NCBI RefSeq assembly: GCF_010726085.1
Contig: NZ_AP022560.1
Coordinates: forward strand, 3,596,001 to 3,660,000
Direction: 5' to 3'
From: Mycolicibacterium moriokaense
GTDB taxonomy: Bacteria > Actinomycetota > Actinomycetes > Mycobacteriales > Mycobacteriaceae
DNA: 64,000 nt
Both the position numbers and the translations under genes were made by a program. Below, in pieces: positions 56,264 through 64,000 of this stretch. Positions within the stretch are counted from its first letter, which is position 1. The number at the start of each line of letters is the position of its first letter. The notes beneath the pieces were generated by a model that saw nothing but the letters and a program-made list of their open reading frames with translations, searched no databases and was not told where the DNA came from.

Positions 56264-57584
56264 CGGTGGGATGGATGTGCATGGTCCGTGAGATCGCGGT
56301 GTAGGGCTTCTTGGCGGTCATGATGTCGAGGATCGAGTGGATTACCTCATCGCCGCCGACGCCTAGGATCGCGGCGCCGAGGATCAGCTCGGTCTCCGCG
56401 TCGACGACGATCTTCATGAAACCCTGAGTCTCGCCCTTCTCGACGGCGCGCCCGACCCGGGTCATCGGCCGCTTGCCCACCAAGGCCTTTCGTCCGGTCT
56501 TGCGCACCTCGTCGACCGTCATTCCGGCACGCCCCAGCGGCGGGTCGATGTAGAGCGCGTAGGTGGTGATTCGATCGCTCACCCGGCGCGGATCATCGTC
56601 GAGCAGATTGGCCGCGACGATTTCGAAGTCGTTGTACGAGGTGTGGGTGAAGGCGCCGCGACCGTTGCAGTCCCCCATCGCCCAGATGTGGTCGACGTTC
56701 GTGCGCAGCTGGTCGTCGACGACGATGTAACCGCGGTGGTCGGTCTGCACGCCCGCCGCCTCCAGGCCGAGGTCGTCGGTGTTGGGCTGCCTTCCGACTG
56801 CCATCAGCAGATGGGTTCCGGTGATCGGTTGGGCACCCTCGCGCGGCGCGACTTCGAACCCGTTGCCGCGCTTGGCGAATCGGATGTCGTTGGCATCGAC
56901 GACCACGTCGATGCCCTCGGCTTCCAAGATCTCCTTGATGGTCGCGGAGACGTCTTCGTCCTCGCGGGAGGTCAGTCGCGGACCCTTCTCGATCACCGTC
57001 ACGTGAGCGCCGAAGCGGCGGTACATCTGCGCAAACTCCAGCGCGATGTAGCTGCCGCCGACGATGAGCAGATGTTCAGGCACCGTATCGAGTTCGAGGA
57101 TGCCGACATTCGTCATGTAGCCGATCTCGGAAAGCCCAGGCATGTCAGGGGCGACCGCCCGGCCGCCGACATTGAGGAAGACCTTGTCCGCCTCAAGCAG
57201 TCGGTCGTCCACCCGCACCGTATGCGGACTCTCGAAGCGGGCGTGGCCGCGGATGAACGTCGCGCCGTTCATACCCGCCAGCCACGACTCGACGCCCTCG
57301 CGATCGCCGCGCACGATCTTGTCCTTACGCGCCTTGACCGCAGCCATCTCGACGCTGATATCGCCTACGCCGATGCCGAATTCGGCTCCCCGACGGGCGA
57401 CGTGAGCGGCGTGCGCACTGGCAACCAGTGTTTTGGTGGGTATGCAGCCGTAGTTCACGCAGGTGCCGCCGACGAGCTTGCGTTCGATCACGGCGACCGT
57501 CTGCCCGGCCTCGGTCAACCGGCCCGCGAGCGGCGGCCCCGCTTGGCCGGCGCCGATGATGATGGCGTCGAATTTTTCGCTCAT
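56214..57584 (-). CDS. FAD-dependent pyridine nucleotide-disulfide oxidoreductase (MerA/Lpd-like)
   Basis: A 456-residue class-I disulfide reductase. FAD-binding GAGQAG is at 11-16, and the redox pair is Cys42-Cys47 (GGTCVNYGCIPTKT). The NAD(P)-binding fold VGGSYIALEFAQ lies near 175-186, and the dimer-interface base His438 with Glu443 (HPTVSE) is present. It lacks the extra N-terminal HMA domain and the C-terminal Cys pair of mercuric reductase, so mercury reduction is unlikely. Substrate unknown. Confidence 0.87.
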   Translation of the reverse strand: MSEKFDAIIIGAGQAGPPLAGRLTEAGQTVAVIERKLVGGTCVNYGCIPTKTLVASAHAAHVARRGAEFGIGVGDISVEMAAVKARKDKIVRGDREGVESWLAGMNGATFIRGHARFESPHTVRVDDRLLEADKVFLNVGGRAVAPDMPGLSEIGYMTNVGILELDTVPEHLLIVGGSYIALEFAQMYRRFGAHVTVIEKGPRLTSREDEDVSATIKEILEAEGIDVVVDANDIRFAKRGNGFEVAPREGAQPITGTHLLMAVGRQPNTDDLGLEAAGVQTDHRGYIVVDDQLRTNVDHIWAMGDCNGRGAFTHTSYNDFEIVAANLLDDDPRRVSDRITTYALYIDPPLGRAGMTVDEVRKTGRKALVGKRPMTRVGRAVEKGETQGFMKIVVDAETELILGAAILGVGGDEVIHSILDIMTAKKPYTAISRTMHIHPTVSELVPTMLQELKPLD

Positions 57585-57594
57585 GGAACGCGGT

Positions 57595-58077
57595 TCAGAT
57601 GAAGCTGACCAGGAAGGAGATCAGGAAACCGCCGCCCACCGCCACCACGTCTTCGAGGAAGGCGCCCGGCCGGTCCTTTCCGTTGTTGGCTTCATAGAGC
57701 TTCGTTCTCACCGCGGCTCCGCCCAATGTGCCCAACACCGCACCGACGATGCCTGCGCCGAGTCCGATGAAGGTATGGAAGAACGCGCTGCCGATCACCG
57801 CACCTGCGAACCCACCCATGATGAGCCTGGTGATGAACTGCGGTGCCGTCTTACGGCTCGGCGTCTTCGGAAGTTGGTCGGTGACCAGCTCCACTAGCAG
57901 GAAGATCGTGAGGACCGTGACGGTGATCGGGTGCGCCACCCATTCCGACCACTTGCCGTCGAGGTCGATCCAACCCAGCACGGCCCCCCAAGCGATCACC
58001 GCCGGGGCGGTCATCGCCCGCAACCCGGCGATCACACCGATCAGCAGAGCGAGGACGATGATGAGAACCTGCGTCAT
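57595..58077 (-). CDS. DUF4126 family membrane protein
   Basis: A 160-residue integral membrane protein with about four helices, starting MTQVLIIVLALLIGVIAGLR. It contains the RAMTAPAVIAWGA and LVTDQLPKTPSRK segments of the DUF4126 family and a Gly-rich helix (IGLGAGIVGAVLGTLGGAA). Function unknown. By position it is Rv2120c, so it marks the return of conserved synteny after the accessory stretch. It lies 10 bp downstream of the reductase start. Confidence 0.85.
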   Translation of the reverse strand: MTQVLIIVLALLIGVIAGLRAMTAPAVIAWGAVLGWIDLDGKWSEWVAHPITVTVLTIFLLVELVTDQLPKTPSRKTAPQFITRLIMGGFAGAVIGSAFFHTFIGLGAGIVGAVLGTLGGAAVRTKLYEANNGKDRPGAFLEDVVAVGGGFLISFLVSFI

Positions 58078-58146
58078 GCCAACCTCCGTACCGGGAGAAG
58101 ACGATTCCCGGACGCTAACACGGTTAGCTGCGCATGACCTGTCGAA

Positions 58147-59016
58147 TCAGAAGCGGCAGAAGCGGATGTCGGACGCCAGGATCGCCTTGGCGCCGATCGC
58201 CGCGAGCTTGTCCATGATGTCGTTGACGTCGCGTCGCGGTACCAGCGCCCGCACCGCCACCCACGCCGGATCGGCGAGCGGCGCGATGGTGGGCGATTCC
58301 AGACCCGGGGTGACTGCGCTGGCCTCTTCGAGCACGGTGCGCGGACAGTCGTAGTCGAGCATCAGATATTGCTGTCCGAACACGACACCCTGGACACGCG
58401 CGGCCAGTTGGTCGCGGGCAAGCGTGGTTTCGGGCGACTCGTCGGCGACGTCGGCGCGCTCGATGAGCACCGCCTCTGAATCACAGAGAGGTTCACCAAA
58501 GGCCGCGAGGTTGTGCAGCCGCAGAGTGCGACCCGAACCGACCACGTCGGCGATCGCATCGGCGACACCGAGTTGGACGGAGATCTCCACGGCGCCGTCG
58601 AGCCGGATGACGGTCGCCTCAATCCCCCTCGCGGCGAGGTCTTTTCGAACCAGGTTGGGAAACGCCGTCGCGATTCGCTTACCCGCGAGATCCTCGATTC
58701 GCCACTGCGCATCGGCGGGTGCGGCGTATCGGAACGTCGACGACCCGAAGCCGAGGGCGAGTCGCTCCCGCACCGGCGCGTCGGATTCCCACGCCAGATC
58801 GCGGCCCGTGATGCCGAAGTCCAATTGCCCGGAACCGACGTAGATCGCAATGTCCTTCGGCCGAAGGAAGAAGAACTCGACGTTGTTCGCCGGATCGATG
58901 ACGGTCAGATCCTTGGGATCGGTGCGGCGCCGGTAACCGGCCTCCGACAGGATCTCGGCCGCGGATTCGGAAAGCGTCCCCTTGTTGGGTACGGCGACGC
59001 GCAGGGTGGCGCTCAC
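58147..59016 (-). CDS. hisG: ATP phosphoribosyltransferase HisG (long form)
   Basis: A 289-residue enzyme from GTG 59016 ([20 protein letters not shown]). It catalyses the first step of histidine synthesis. The periplasmic-binding-like catalytic domains contain [20 protein letters not shown] and the PRPP-site segment [20 protein letters not shown]. The C-terminal ~75 residues ([20 protein letters not shown]) are the ACT-like domain for histidine feedback. Its start overlaps the hisE stop by four bases. Confidence 0.96.
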   Translation of the reverse strand: MSATLRVAVPNKGTLSESAAEILSEAGYRRRTDPKDLTVIDPANNVEFFFLRPKDIAIYVGSGQLDFGITGRDLAWESDAPVRERLALGFGSSTFRYAAPADAQWRIEDLAGKRIATAFPNLVRKDLAARGIEATVIRLDGAVEISVQLGVADAIADVVGSGRTLRLHNLAAFGEPLCDSEAVLIERADVADESPETTLARDQLAARVQGVVFGQQYLMLDYDCPRTVLEEASAVTPGLESPTIAPLADPAWVAVRALVPRRDVNDIMDKLAAIGAKAILASDIRFCRF

Positions 59017-59294
59017 AGCTTCGAGTACACGTCATCGAGGGTCAGTCCGCGGGAGATCATCAGCACCTGCGTCCAGTACAGCAACTGGCTGATCTCCTCG
59101 GCCAGCGCTTCGTCGCCCTCGTGTTCGGCGGCCAGCCATACCTCGCCGGCCTCTTCCAGGACCTTCTTGCCGAGCCCATGTACACCGCCGTCCAGGGCGG
59201 CCACGGTGCCGCTGCCCGGCGGCCGGGTGCGGGCGCGCTCGCTCAATTCGGCGAACAGGGCGTCGAAGGTCTTCACGGCAGGCGATTGTTTCAC
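59013..59294 (-). CDS. hisE: Phosphoribosyl-ATP pyrophosphatase HisE
   Basis: A 93-residue protein from GTG 59294 ([20 protein letters not shown]), the same length as M. tuberculosis HisE. It hydrolyses PR-ATP to PR-AMP, the second histidine step. The MazG-like helices carry [20 protein letters not shown] with the EExxE metal ligands and end [20 protein letters not shown]. The longer open frame upstream is not HisE-like. It is in one unit with hisG. Confidence 0.95.
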   Translation of the reverse strand: MKQSPAVKTFDALFAELSERARTRPPGSGTVAALDGGVHGLGKKVLEEAGEVWLAAEHEGDEALAEEISQLLYWTQVLMISRGLTLDDVYSKL

Positions 59295-59334
59295 GCCGCG
59301 CGTGGTGCGGTCACGCGGGTTAACCCGCCGGCGG

Positions 59335-60801
59335 TCAGTGTCCGACAGGACCCGCTTGGTGGTGCACCACGTCGGTACCCATGTCCTCGAGGTGTTTGCC
59401 CTTGGTTTCGGACACCCAGCGCCACACGAAGAGGAACGACAGCACCGCGCAGATCGCATAGAAGCCGTACGCGACACCGAGCGAGAAGTCGCCTAGCGCC
59501 GGGAACGATGCGGTGATCGCGCAGTTGGCGATCCACTGGGCCGCGGCGGCCAGGCCGAGCGCCGCGCCGCGGATGCGGTTGGGGAACATCTCGCCGAGCA
59601 GCACCCACACGACCGGGCCCCAGGACATGCCGAAGGCGACGACGAACAGGTTGGCGGCGATCAACGCGATCACCCCGGCAGTGGCCGACGGATCAGGTTG
59701 ACCGTCGACCACCGGCGCCGTGCCGAAGATCACCGCCATCGTGCCGAGCGTGACGGCCATACCCGCCGAACCGATCAGCAGCAGCGGCTTGCGACCGATC
59801 TTGTCGATCAACGCGATCGCGATCAACGTCGTGACGATGTTCGTCACCGACGTGACCACGGTGATGGTGAACGCCTGGCTCTCCTCCCAGCCGACGGACT
59901 CCCACAGCACGTTCGAGTAGTAGAAGATCACGTTGATACCGACGAATTGCTGGAAGACCGACAGGAATACGCCCACCCAGACGATTCCGTAGATGCCTCC
60001 TGTCGGCTTGCGCAGATCCGCCCATGACGGCGGCTTCTCGGACTTGAGCGACTCCTGGATGCGCGTGATCGTCAGCTCGAGGTTCTTCTCCCCAAGCAAC
60101 TTCGTGAGCACCTTGCGCGCCTCTGGAATGCGGAAGGTGGCAACGAGATAACGCGGCGATTCGGGAATCGTGAAGGCGAGGGTGCCGTACAGGATCGCCG
60201 GCACCGCCATCACGATGAACATCCAGCGCCACGCCTCAAGCCCCAGCCAGAGCTCTTCACGCGCCCCACCCGCGAGACGCGCCAGCAGCGCATCCACACC
60301 CAGCGATACGAAGATGCCGGTCACGATCGCCAGCTGTTGCAGCGACCCGAGCCTGCCCCGGATCCGCGGCGGGGACGTCTCGGCGATGTACGCGGGGGCG
60401 ATGACGGACGCCACGCCGACACCGAGCCCGCCGATGACCCGGAACAGGCCGAACACCCAGACTCCGGTCGCCAGACCGGTGCCGAAGGCGCTGATGAGGA
60501 ACAGCACCGCAGCGAGTTTCATGACCGCCAGGCGCCCGATCTTGTCCGCCAACCGCCCCGCGACAACCGCGCCGAGCGCCGCGCCGATGAGCGCGGCGGC
60601 GACCGCGATGCCCAACGCGAGCTTGCTCATGCCGAAGTGATGTTCGACGGCCGACACCGCGCCGTTGATGACCGCACTGTCGTAGCCGAACAGCAGGCCG
60701 CCCAGAGCGGCGACCGCGGCGATTCGGACCACGCGACCGCTGTGCTCGGACTCCTCGTAATCAAGACCTGCCGTTGAATCCCCGACCGGGCCGTGCGTCA
60801 T
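59335..60801 (-). CDS. Sugar porter family MFS transporter (GlcP-like)
   Basis: A 488-residue permease with 12 transmembrane helices. The family signatures are GRLADKIGR (about 82-90), [21 protein letters not shown] (about 136-156), PESPRYL (about 213-219) and [11 protein letters not shown] (about 335-345). M. smegmatis has a glucose permease, GlcP, of this family near its hisE/metH region as I recall, so glucose uptake is a reasonable guess. No regulator is adjacent. Confidence 0.9.
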   Translation of the reverse strand: MTHGPVGDSTAGLDYEESEHSGRVVRIAAVAALGGLLFGYDSAVINGAVSAVEHHFGMSKLALGIAVAAALIGAALGAVVAGRLADKIGRLAVMKLAAVLFLISAFGTGLATGVWVFGLFRVIGGLGVGVASVIAPAYIAETSPPRIRGRLGSLQQLAIVTGIFVSLGVDALLARLAGGAREELWLGLEAWRWMFIVMAVPAILYGTLAFTIPESPRYLVATFRIPEARKVLTKLLGEKNLELTITRIQESLKSEKPPSWADLRKPTGGIYGIVWVGVFLSVFQQFVGINVIFYYSNVLWESVGWEESQAFTITVVTSVTNIVTTLIAIALIDKIGRKPLLLIGSAGMAVTLGTMAVIFGTAPVVDGQPDPSATAGVIALIAANLFVVAFGMSWGPVVWVLLGEMFPNRIRGAALGLAAAAQWIANCAITASFPALGDFSLGVAYGFYAICAVLSFLFVWRWVSETKGKHLEDMGTDVVHHQAGPVGH

Positions 60802-60859
60802 ATGACCGCCTTCCGCAGCTGTGCGTGATCGGCTTCACATTCAATCACTTATGCCGTTG

Positions 60860-61543
60860 TCAGGCGGTGCGTTCCCCCAACTGTGAACTCAGTTCGGTGT
60901 ACGTCCTCCGCAGCTGGGCAACCGACACCTCGGTGAGCGACGAGATCTGCCGACGCCGCGGGCCCGACGGCACAGCAACGTCGTTGGGTACCACCAGTAC
61001 CGGGCATCCCGCGGTCTCGGCGGCCGTCGTTCCGGTCACCGAATCCTCGATCGCCAGGCATTCCGACGGGTCCCGACCGAGCAACGCGGCCGCGCGCTGA
61101 TACACGTCGGGTGCCGGCTTTCCGCGCGGCACCTCGTCACCGCATACCGACACCGAAAAATAATGTTCGCCAATGCTGTTCAAGGCACGCTTTGTCAATG
61201 CGCGTTGGGTGTTGGTCACCAGCGCCATCGGAGTGGCTTCGGCGGCAAGGGCTTCCAACAGCTCACGCGCGCCCGCGCACCACGGCAGTCCGCCGTCGAA
61301 GAGCTGTGCGGTGTATTCGTGCAGCCACCGGTCGGACTCCGCCATCGCCGCCGGATCGGGATCGAGTCCCAGATCGGTGTATACGGTGCGGATGGTGTCC
61401 TCGGCGGAACCGCCCACCATCGAGGCGCGGACCTCGGGAGTGAGCCGCCCGCCGTGGTACTCGTACAGCGCGGCCAGCGAGATATCCCAGAGTTTTTCGG
61501 AATCGACCAGCGTGCCGTCCATGTCGAAGAGCACCGCACGCAT
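60860..61543 (-). CDS. HAD-superfamily hydrolase (beta-phosphoglucomutase-like)
   Basis: A 227-residue phosphatase. Nucleophile Asp7 and Asp9 are in FDMDGTLVDSE; motif II is LVTNTQ (about 108-113), the motif III Lys is in RGKPAPDVY, and motif IV is CLAIEDSVTG (about 163-172). The cap domain is inserted after motif I. Homologues hydrolyse small sugar phosphates. It is transcribed in the same direction as metH (98 bp upstream) and may be co-transcribed. Confidence 0.88.
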   Translation of the reverse strand: MRAVLFDMDGTLVDSEKLWDISLAALYEYHGGRLTPEVRASMVGGSAEDTIRTVYTDLGLDPDPAAMAESDRWLHEYTAQLFDGGLPWCAGARELLEALAAEATPMALVTNTQRALTKRALNSIGEHYFSVSVCGDEVPRGKPAPDVYQRAAALLGRDPSECLAIEDSVTGTTAAETAGCPVLVVPNDVAVPSGPRRRQISSLTEVSVAQLRRTYTELSSQLGERTA

Positions 61544-61641
61544 GACCCGATTCTCTCACCCGCCGTACCCAGGCACGAAATCCGTGTGGCCGGGGCCACA
61601 GTCGGTGAAATCCCGTCACCGCACGAAAAGCCTTGCGGGCG

Positions 61642-64000
61642 TTAGTCCTCCGGGTTGTAGCCCAGGTTGGGCGCGAGCCAGCGCTCGGCCTCCTGCAGCG
61701 TCCAGCCCTTGCGTCGCGCGTAGTCGGCGACCTGGTCCTGGGCCAGCCGGCCGACCACGAAGTACTGCGACTGCGGGTGCGAGAAGTACCAACCGCTGAC
61801 GGCCGCACCGGGCCACATCGCCATCGACTCGGTCAACTCGATACCGGTCCGCGCTGACACGTCCAACAGCTTGAACAGCGTCACCTTCTCGGTGTGCTCC
61901 GGGCACGCCGGATAGCCGGGGGCAGGCCGGATTCCGACGTACTTTTCGCCGATGAGTTCGTCGTTGTCCAGCTGCTCGTCGGGCTGGTAGCCCCAGAACT
62001 CCTTGCGGACGCGCTGGTGCATCCGTTCGGCGAACGCCTCCGCCAGCCGGTCGGCCAGCGATTCCAGCAGGATCGCGCTGTAGTCGTCGTTGGCCGCCTT
62101 GAACTCCGCGATCTTCTCACCGCTACCGAGGCCCGCGGTGACGGCGAATGCACCGACGTAGTCGGCGAGACCCGTCTGCTTGGGAGCGACGAAGTCGCCC
62201 AGCGAACGGTTCGGGACGCCGTCGCGGTGCTCACCCTGCTGGCGCAGGTTGTGCAGCGTGGTGAGCACCTCGGTGCGGGTCTCGTCGGTGTATACCTCGA
62301 TGTCGTCACCGACGGCGTTGGCCGCGAAGAACCCGATCACCCCGTTGGCCGTCAGCCACTTCTCCTTGATCAGGGTGTCGAGCATCTCCTGGGCGTCGTC
62401 GTACAGCTTGCGGGCCGCCTCGCCGGAGGCCGGGTTGTTGAGGATGTCGGGGAATCGGCCCTTCATCTCCCACGCGTTGAAGAACGGCTGCCAGTCGATG
62501 AACTCACGCAGCTCGGCGAGGTCGTAGTCCGAGAACTCCCGCACGCCAAGCCCCTGGGCGGGCGCCGGCGGCGTGTAGCCGTCCCAGTCGATCGGCGTCC
62601 GGTTGGCGCGGGCCTTCTCCAGCGTCACCATCGGCCGCTCGTTCTTCTGGGCGTGCCGCTCACGCAGCGATGCATAGTCCTTCTCGGTGGCCTCGAGCAG
62701 GGCCGGGCGCTGCTTGTCGTCGAGCAGCGCGGCCGCGACCGGCACCGAGCGCGACGCGTCCTTGACCCAGACCACCGGGCCGCTGCGCCGCGGCGAAATC
62801 TTGACAGCCGTGTGCGCGCGCGAGGTGGTCGCGCCGCCGATCAGCAGCGGGATCTCCAGCCCCTCGCGTTCCATCTCGACCGCGAAGTTCGCCATCTCGT
62901 CCAACGACGGGGTGATCAGGCCGGACAGCCCGATGATGTCTGCGTTGTGCTCCTTGGCGGCGTCCAGGATCTTTTGCGCGGGCACCATCACTCCGAGGTC
63001 GATCACCTCGAAGTTGTTGCACTGCAACACGACTCCGACGATGTTCTTGCCGATATCGTGGACGTCGCCCTTCACGGTCGCCATGATGATCGTGCCGTTG
63101 GTGTCCTTCGACCCGGCAGTGCCGTTCTCTTCCTTCTCCGCCTCGATGAACGGCAGCAGATAGGCGACGGCCTTCTTCATCACGCGGGCCGACTTCACAA
63201 CCTGGGGCAGGAACATCTTGCCGGAGCCGAAGAGGTCGCCGACGACGTTCATACCGTCCATCAGCGGGCCCTCGATGACCTCGATCGGGCGACCGCCCGC
63301 GGCGGCGATCTCGGCGCGCAGTTCCTCGGTGTCCTCGTCGACGTGCGCGTCGATGCCCTTCACCAACGCGTGCGTGATGCGCTCGCGGACCGGCAGGCTG
63401 CGCCACTCGGCTGCCGCAGGATCCTCGCCCGCCTCCTTCTTGTTGAACCGCTCCGCGATCTCCAGCAGCCGTTCGGCCGCGTCCTCGCGGCGGTTGAGCA
63501 CGACGTCTTCGATGCGCTCCCGCAGCTCGGAGTCGATCGAGTCATACGGCACCAGCGCGCCGGCGTTGACGATGCCCATGTCCAGGCCGGCCTTGATGGC
63601 GTGGAAAAGGAACACCGCGTGGATGGCCTCGCGGACCGGATTGTTGCCGCGGAACGAGAAGGACACGTTCGAGATACCACCGGAGATGTGCACCCCCGGC
63701 AGGTTCTCCTTGATCCAGGCGCAGGCGTCGATGAAGTCGATGCCGTAGGTCGCGTGCTCCTCGATACCCGTCGCCAGCGCGAAGCAGTTCGGGTCGAAGA
63801 TGATGTCCTCGGCCGGGAAACCGACCTCCTCGGTGAGGATCCGGTACGCGCGCCCGCAGATCTGCTTGCGACGCTCCAGGTTGTCGGCCTGGCCCTGTTC
63901 GTCGAACGCCATGACGACGACGGCGGCGCCGTACTTGCGGCACAGCCGGGCCTCGCGGACGAATTTCTCCTCGCCCTCCTTCAGGGAGATCGAGTTGACG
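61642..64000 (-). CDS. metH: Cobalamin-dependent methionine synthase MetH, C-terminal two thirds
   Basis: About 785 residues are visible; the N-terminal homocysteine domain and part of the pterin barrel lie beyond the right edge. Reading from 64000, [20 protein letters not shown] is in the methyltetrahydrofolate-binding barrel. The cobalamin cap and binding domains follow, with the ligand motif DVHDIGKNI (near 63040-63066) and [13 protein letters not shown]. The AdoMet-binding reactivation domain ends with [15 protein letters not shown]. It methylates homocysteine using B12, the product of the cob genes in this window. Confidence 0.97.
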   Translation of the reverse strand, partial: VNSISLKEGEEKFVREARLCRKYGAAVVVMAFDEQGQADNLERRKQICGRAYRILTEEVGFPAEDIIFDPNCFALATGIEEHATYGIDFIDACAWIKENLPGVHISGGISNVSFSFRGNNPVREAIHAVFLFHAIKAGLDMGIVNAGALVPYDSIDSELRERIEDVVLNRREDAAERLLEIAERFNKKEAGEDPAAAEWRSLPVRERITHALVKGIDAHVDEDTEELRAEIAAAGGRPIEVIEGPLMDGMNVVGDLFGSGKMFLPQVVKSARVMKKAVAYLLPFIEAEKEENGTAGSKDTNGTIIMATVKGDVHDIGKNIVGVVLQCNNFEVIDLGVMVPAQKILDAAKEHNADIIGLSGLITPSLDEMANFAVEMEREGLEIPLLIGGATTSRAHTAVKISPRRSGPVVWVKDASRSVPVAAALLDDKQRPALLEATEKDYASLRERHAQKNERPMVTLEKARANRTPIDWDGYTPPAPAQGLGVREFSDYDLAELREFIDWQPFFNAWEMKGRFPDILNNPASGEAARKLYDDAQEMLDTLIKEKWLTANGVIGFFAANAVGDDIEVYTDETRTEVLTTLHNLRQQGEHRDGVPNRSLGDFVAPKQTGLADYVGAFAVTAGLGSGEKIAEFKAANDDYSAILLESLADRLAEAFAERMHQRVRKEFWGYQPDEQLDNDELIGEKYVGIRPAPGYPACPEHTEKVTLFKLLDVSARTGIELTESMAMWPGAAVSGWYFSHPQSQYFVVGRLAQDQVADYARRKGWTLQEAERWLAPNLGYNPED

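Overview
The window is high-GC actinobacterial chromosome and almost certainly comes from a Mycobacterium/Mycolicibacterium. The evidence is a complete Pup-proteasome locus, a mycobacterial-type cobalamin locus, F420-dependent PPOX enzymes, MTB12/LppK- and DUF732-type secreted proteins, frequent GTG starts and dense ATGA/GTGA gene overlaps. From memory of the M. tuberculosis map, gene order follows roughly Rv2052c-Rv2124c (fxsA ... cobN ... helY-tatCA-pafCBA ... prcAB-pup-dop ... mpa-lppK-trmI ... hisGE ... metH), with several insertions. The species cannot be fixed from sequence alone. I see no rRNA, tRNA, IS element, phage or CRISPR, and no gene-free stretch exceeds 300 bases.

Layout. 1-2.6 kb: an amidohydrolase fragment, fxsA, a dienelactone hydrolase and three tandem PPOX paralogues. 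2.7-20.3 kb: cobN, then an insert (33-aa membrane peptide, Baeyer-Villiger-like flavoprotein, four-gene osmoprotectant ABC operon, TauD-like dioxygenase), then cobG-cobH-cobIJ on the plus strand and cobL-cobM-cobK on the minus strand. 20.3-24.9 kb: Rv2073c-Rv2091c-like genes (SDR, F420 enzyme, M24 peptidase, VOC protein, 5'-3' exonuclease, DUF4333 protein). 25-33 kb: helY, tatC, tatA, pafC, pafB, a methyltransferase and pafA. 33-39 kb: a DUF1023 hydrolase and an epoxide hydrolase inserted before prcA-prcB-pup-dop. 39-46 kb: ThrE-like exporter, two paralogous membrane proteins of unknown function, a hypothetical protein, a DUF732 protein and mpa. 46-50 kb: MTB12/LppK pair, DUF503, trmI, RecB-like nuclease, thioesterase. 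50-57.6 kb: an accessory, partly decayed stretch (amidohydrolase, acyl-CoA ligase remnant, iron-box-controlled Bfd, SDR, two acyl-CoA dehydrogenases of which one is frameshifted, ArsR-SRPBCC-flavodoxin operon, disulfide reductase). 57.6-64 kb: DUF4126 protein, hisG, hisE, a sugar permease, a HAD phosphatase and the 3' part of metH.

How the genes work together. Pup is deamidated by Dop and ligated to substrates by PafA. Mpa unfolds tagged proteins into the PrcAB 20S core, and PafB/PafC are WYL-domain DNA-damage regulators. CobG, CobH, CobIJ, CobK, CobL, CobM and CobN form much of the aerobic corrin pathway, and its product is the cofactor of MetH at the right edge. TatA and TatC are two parts of the twin-arginine translocase. 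HisG and HisE catalyse the first two steps of histidine synthesis.

The least explained features are a 5 x 13-bp tandem repeat in a divergent promoter, a Cys-rich micro-ORF abutting cobG, the triplicated F420-type genes, the paralogous membrane-protein pair after thrE, an LppK-like lipoprotein gene without a normal start codon, and an IdeR-like box in front of bfd. I found no clear evidence of a wholly new multi-gene defence or metabolic system.
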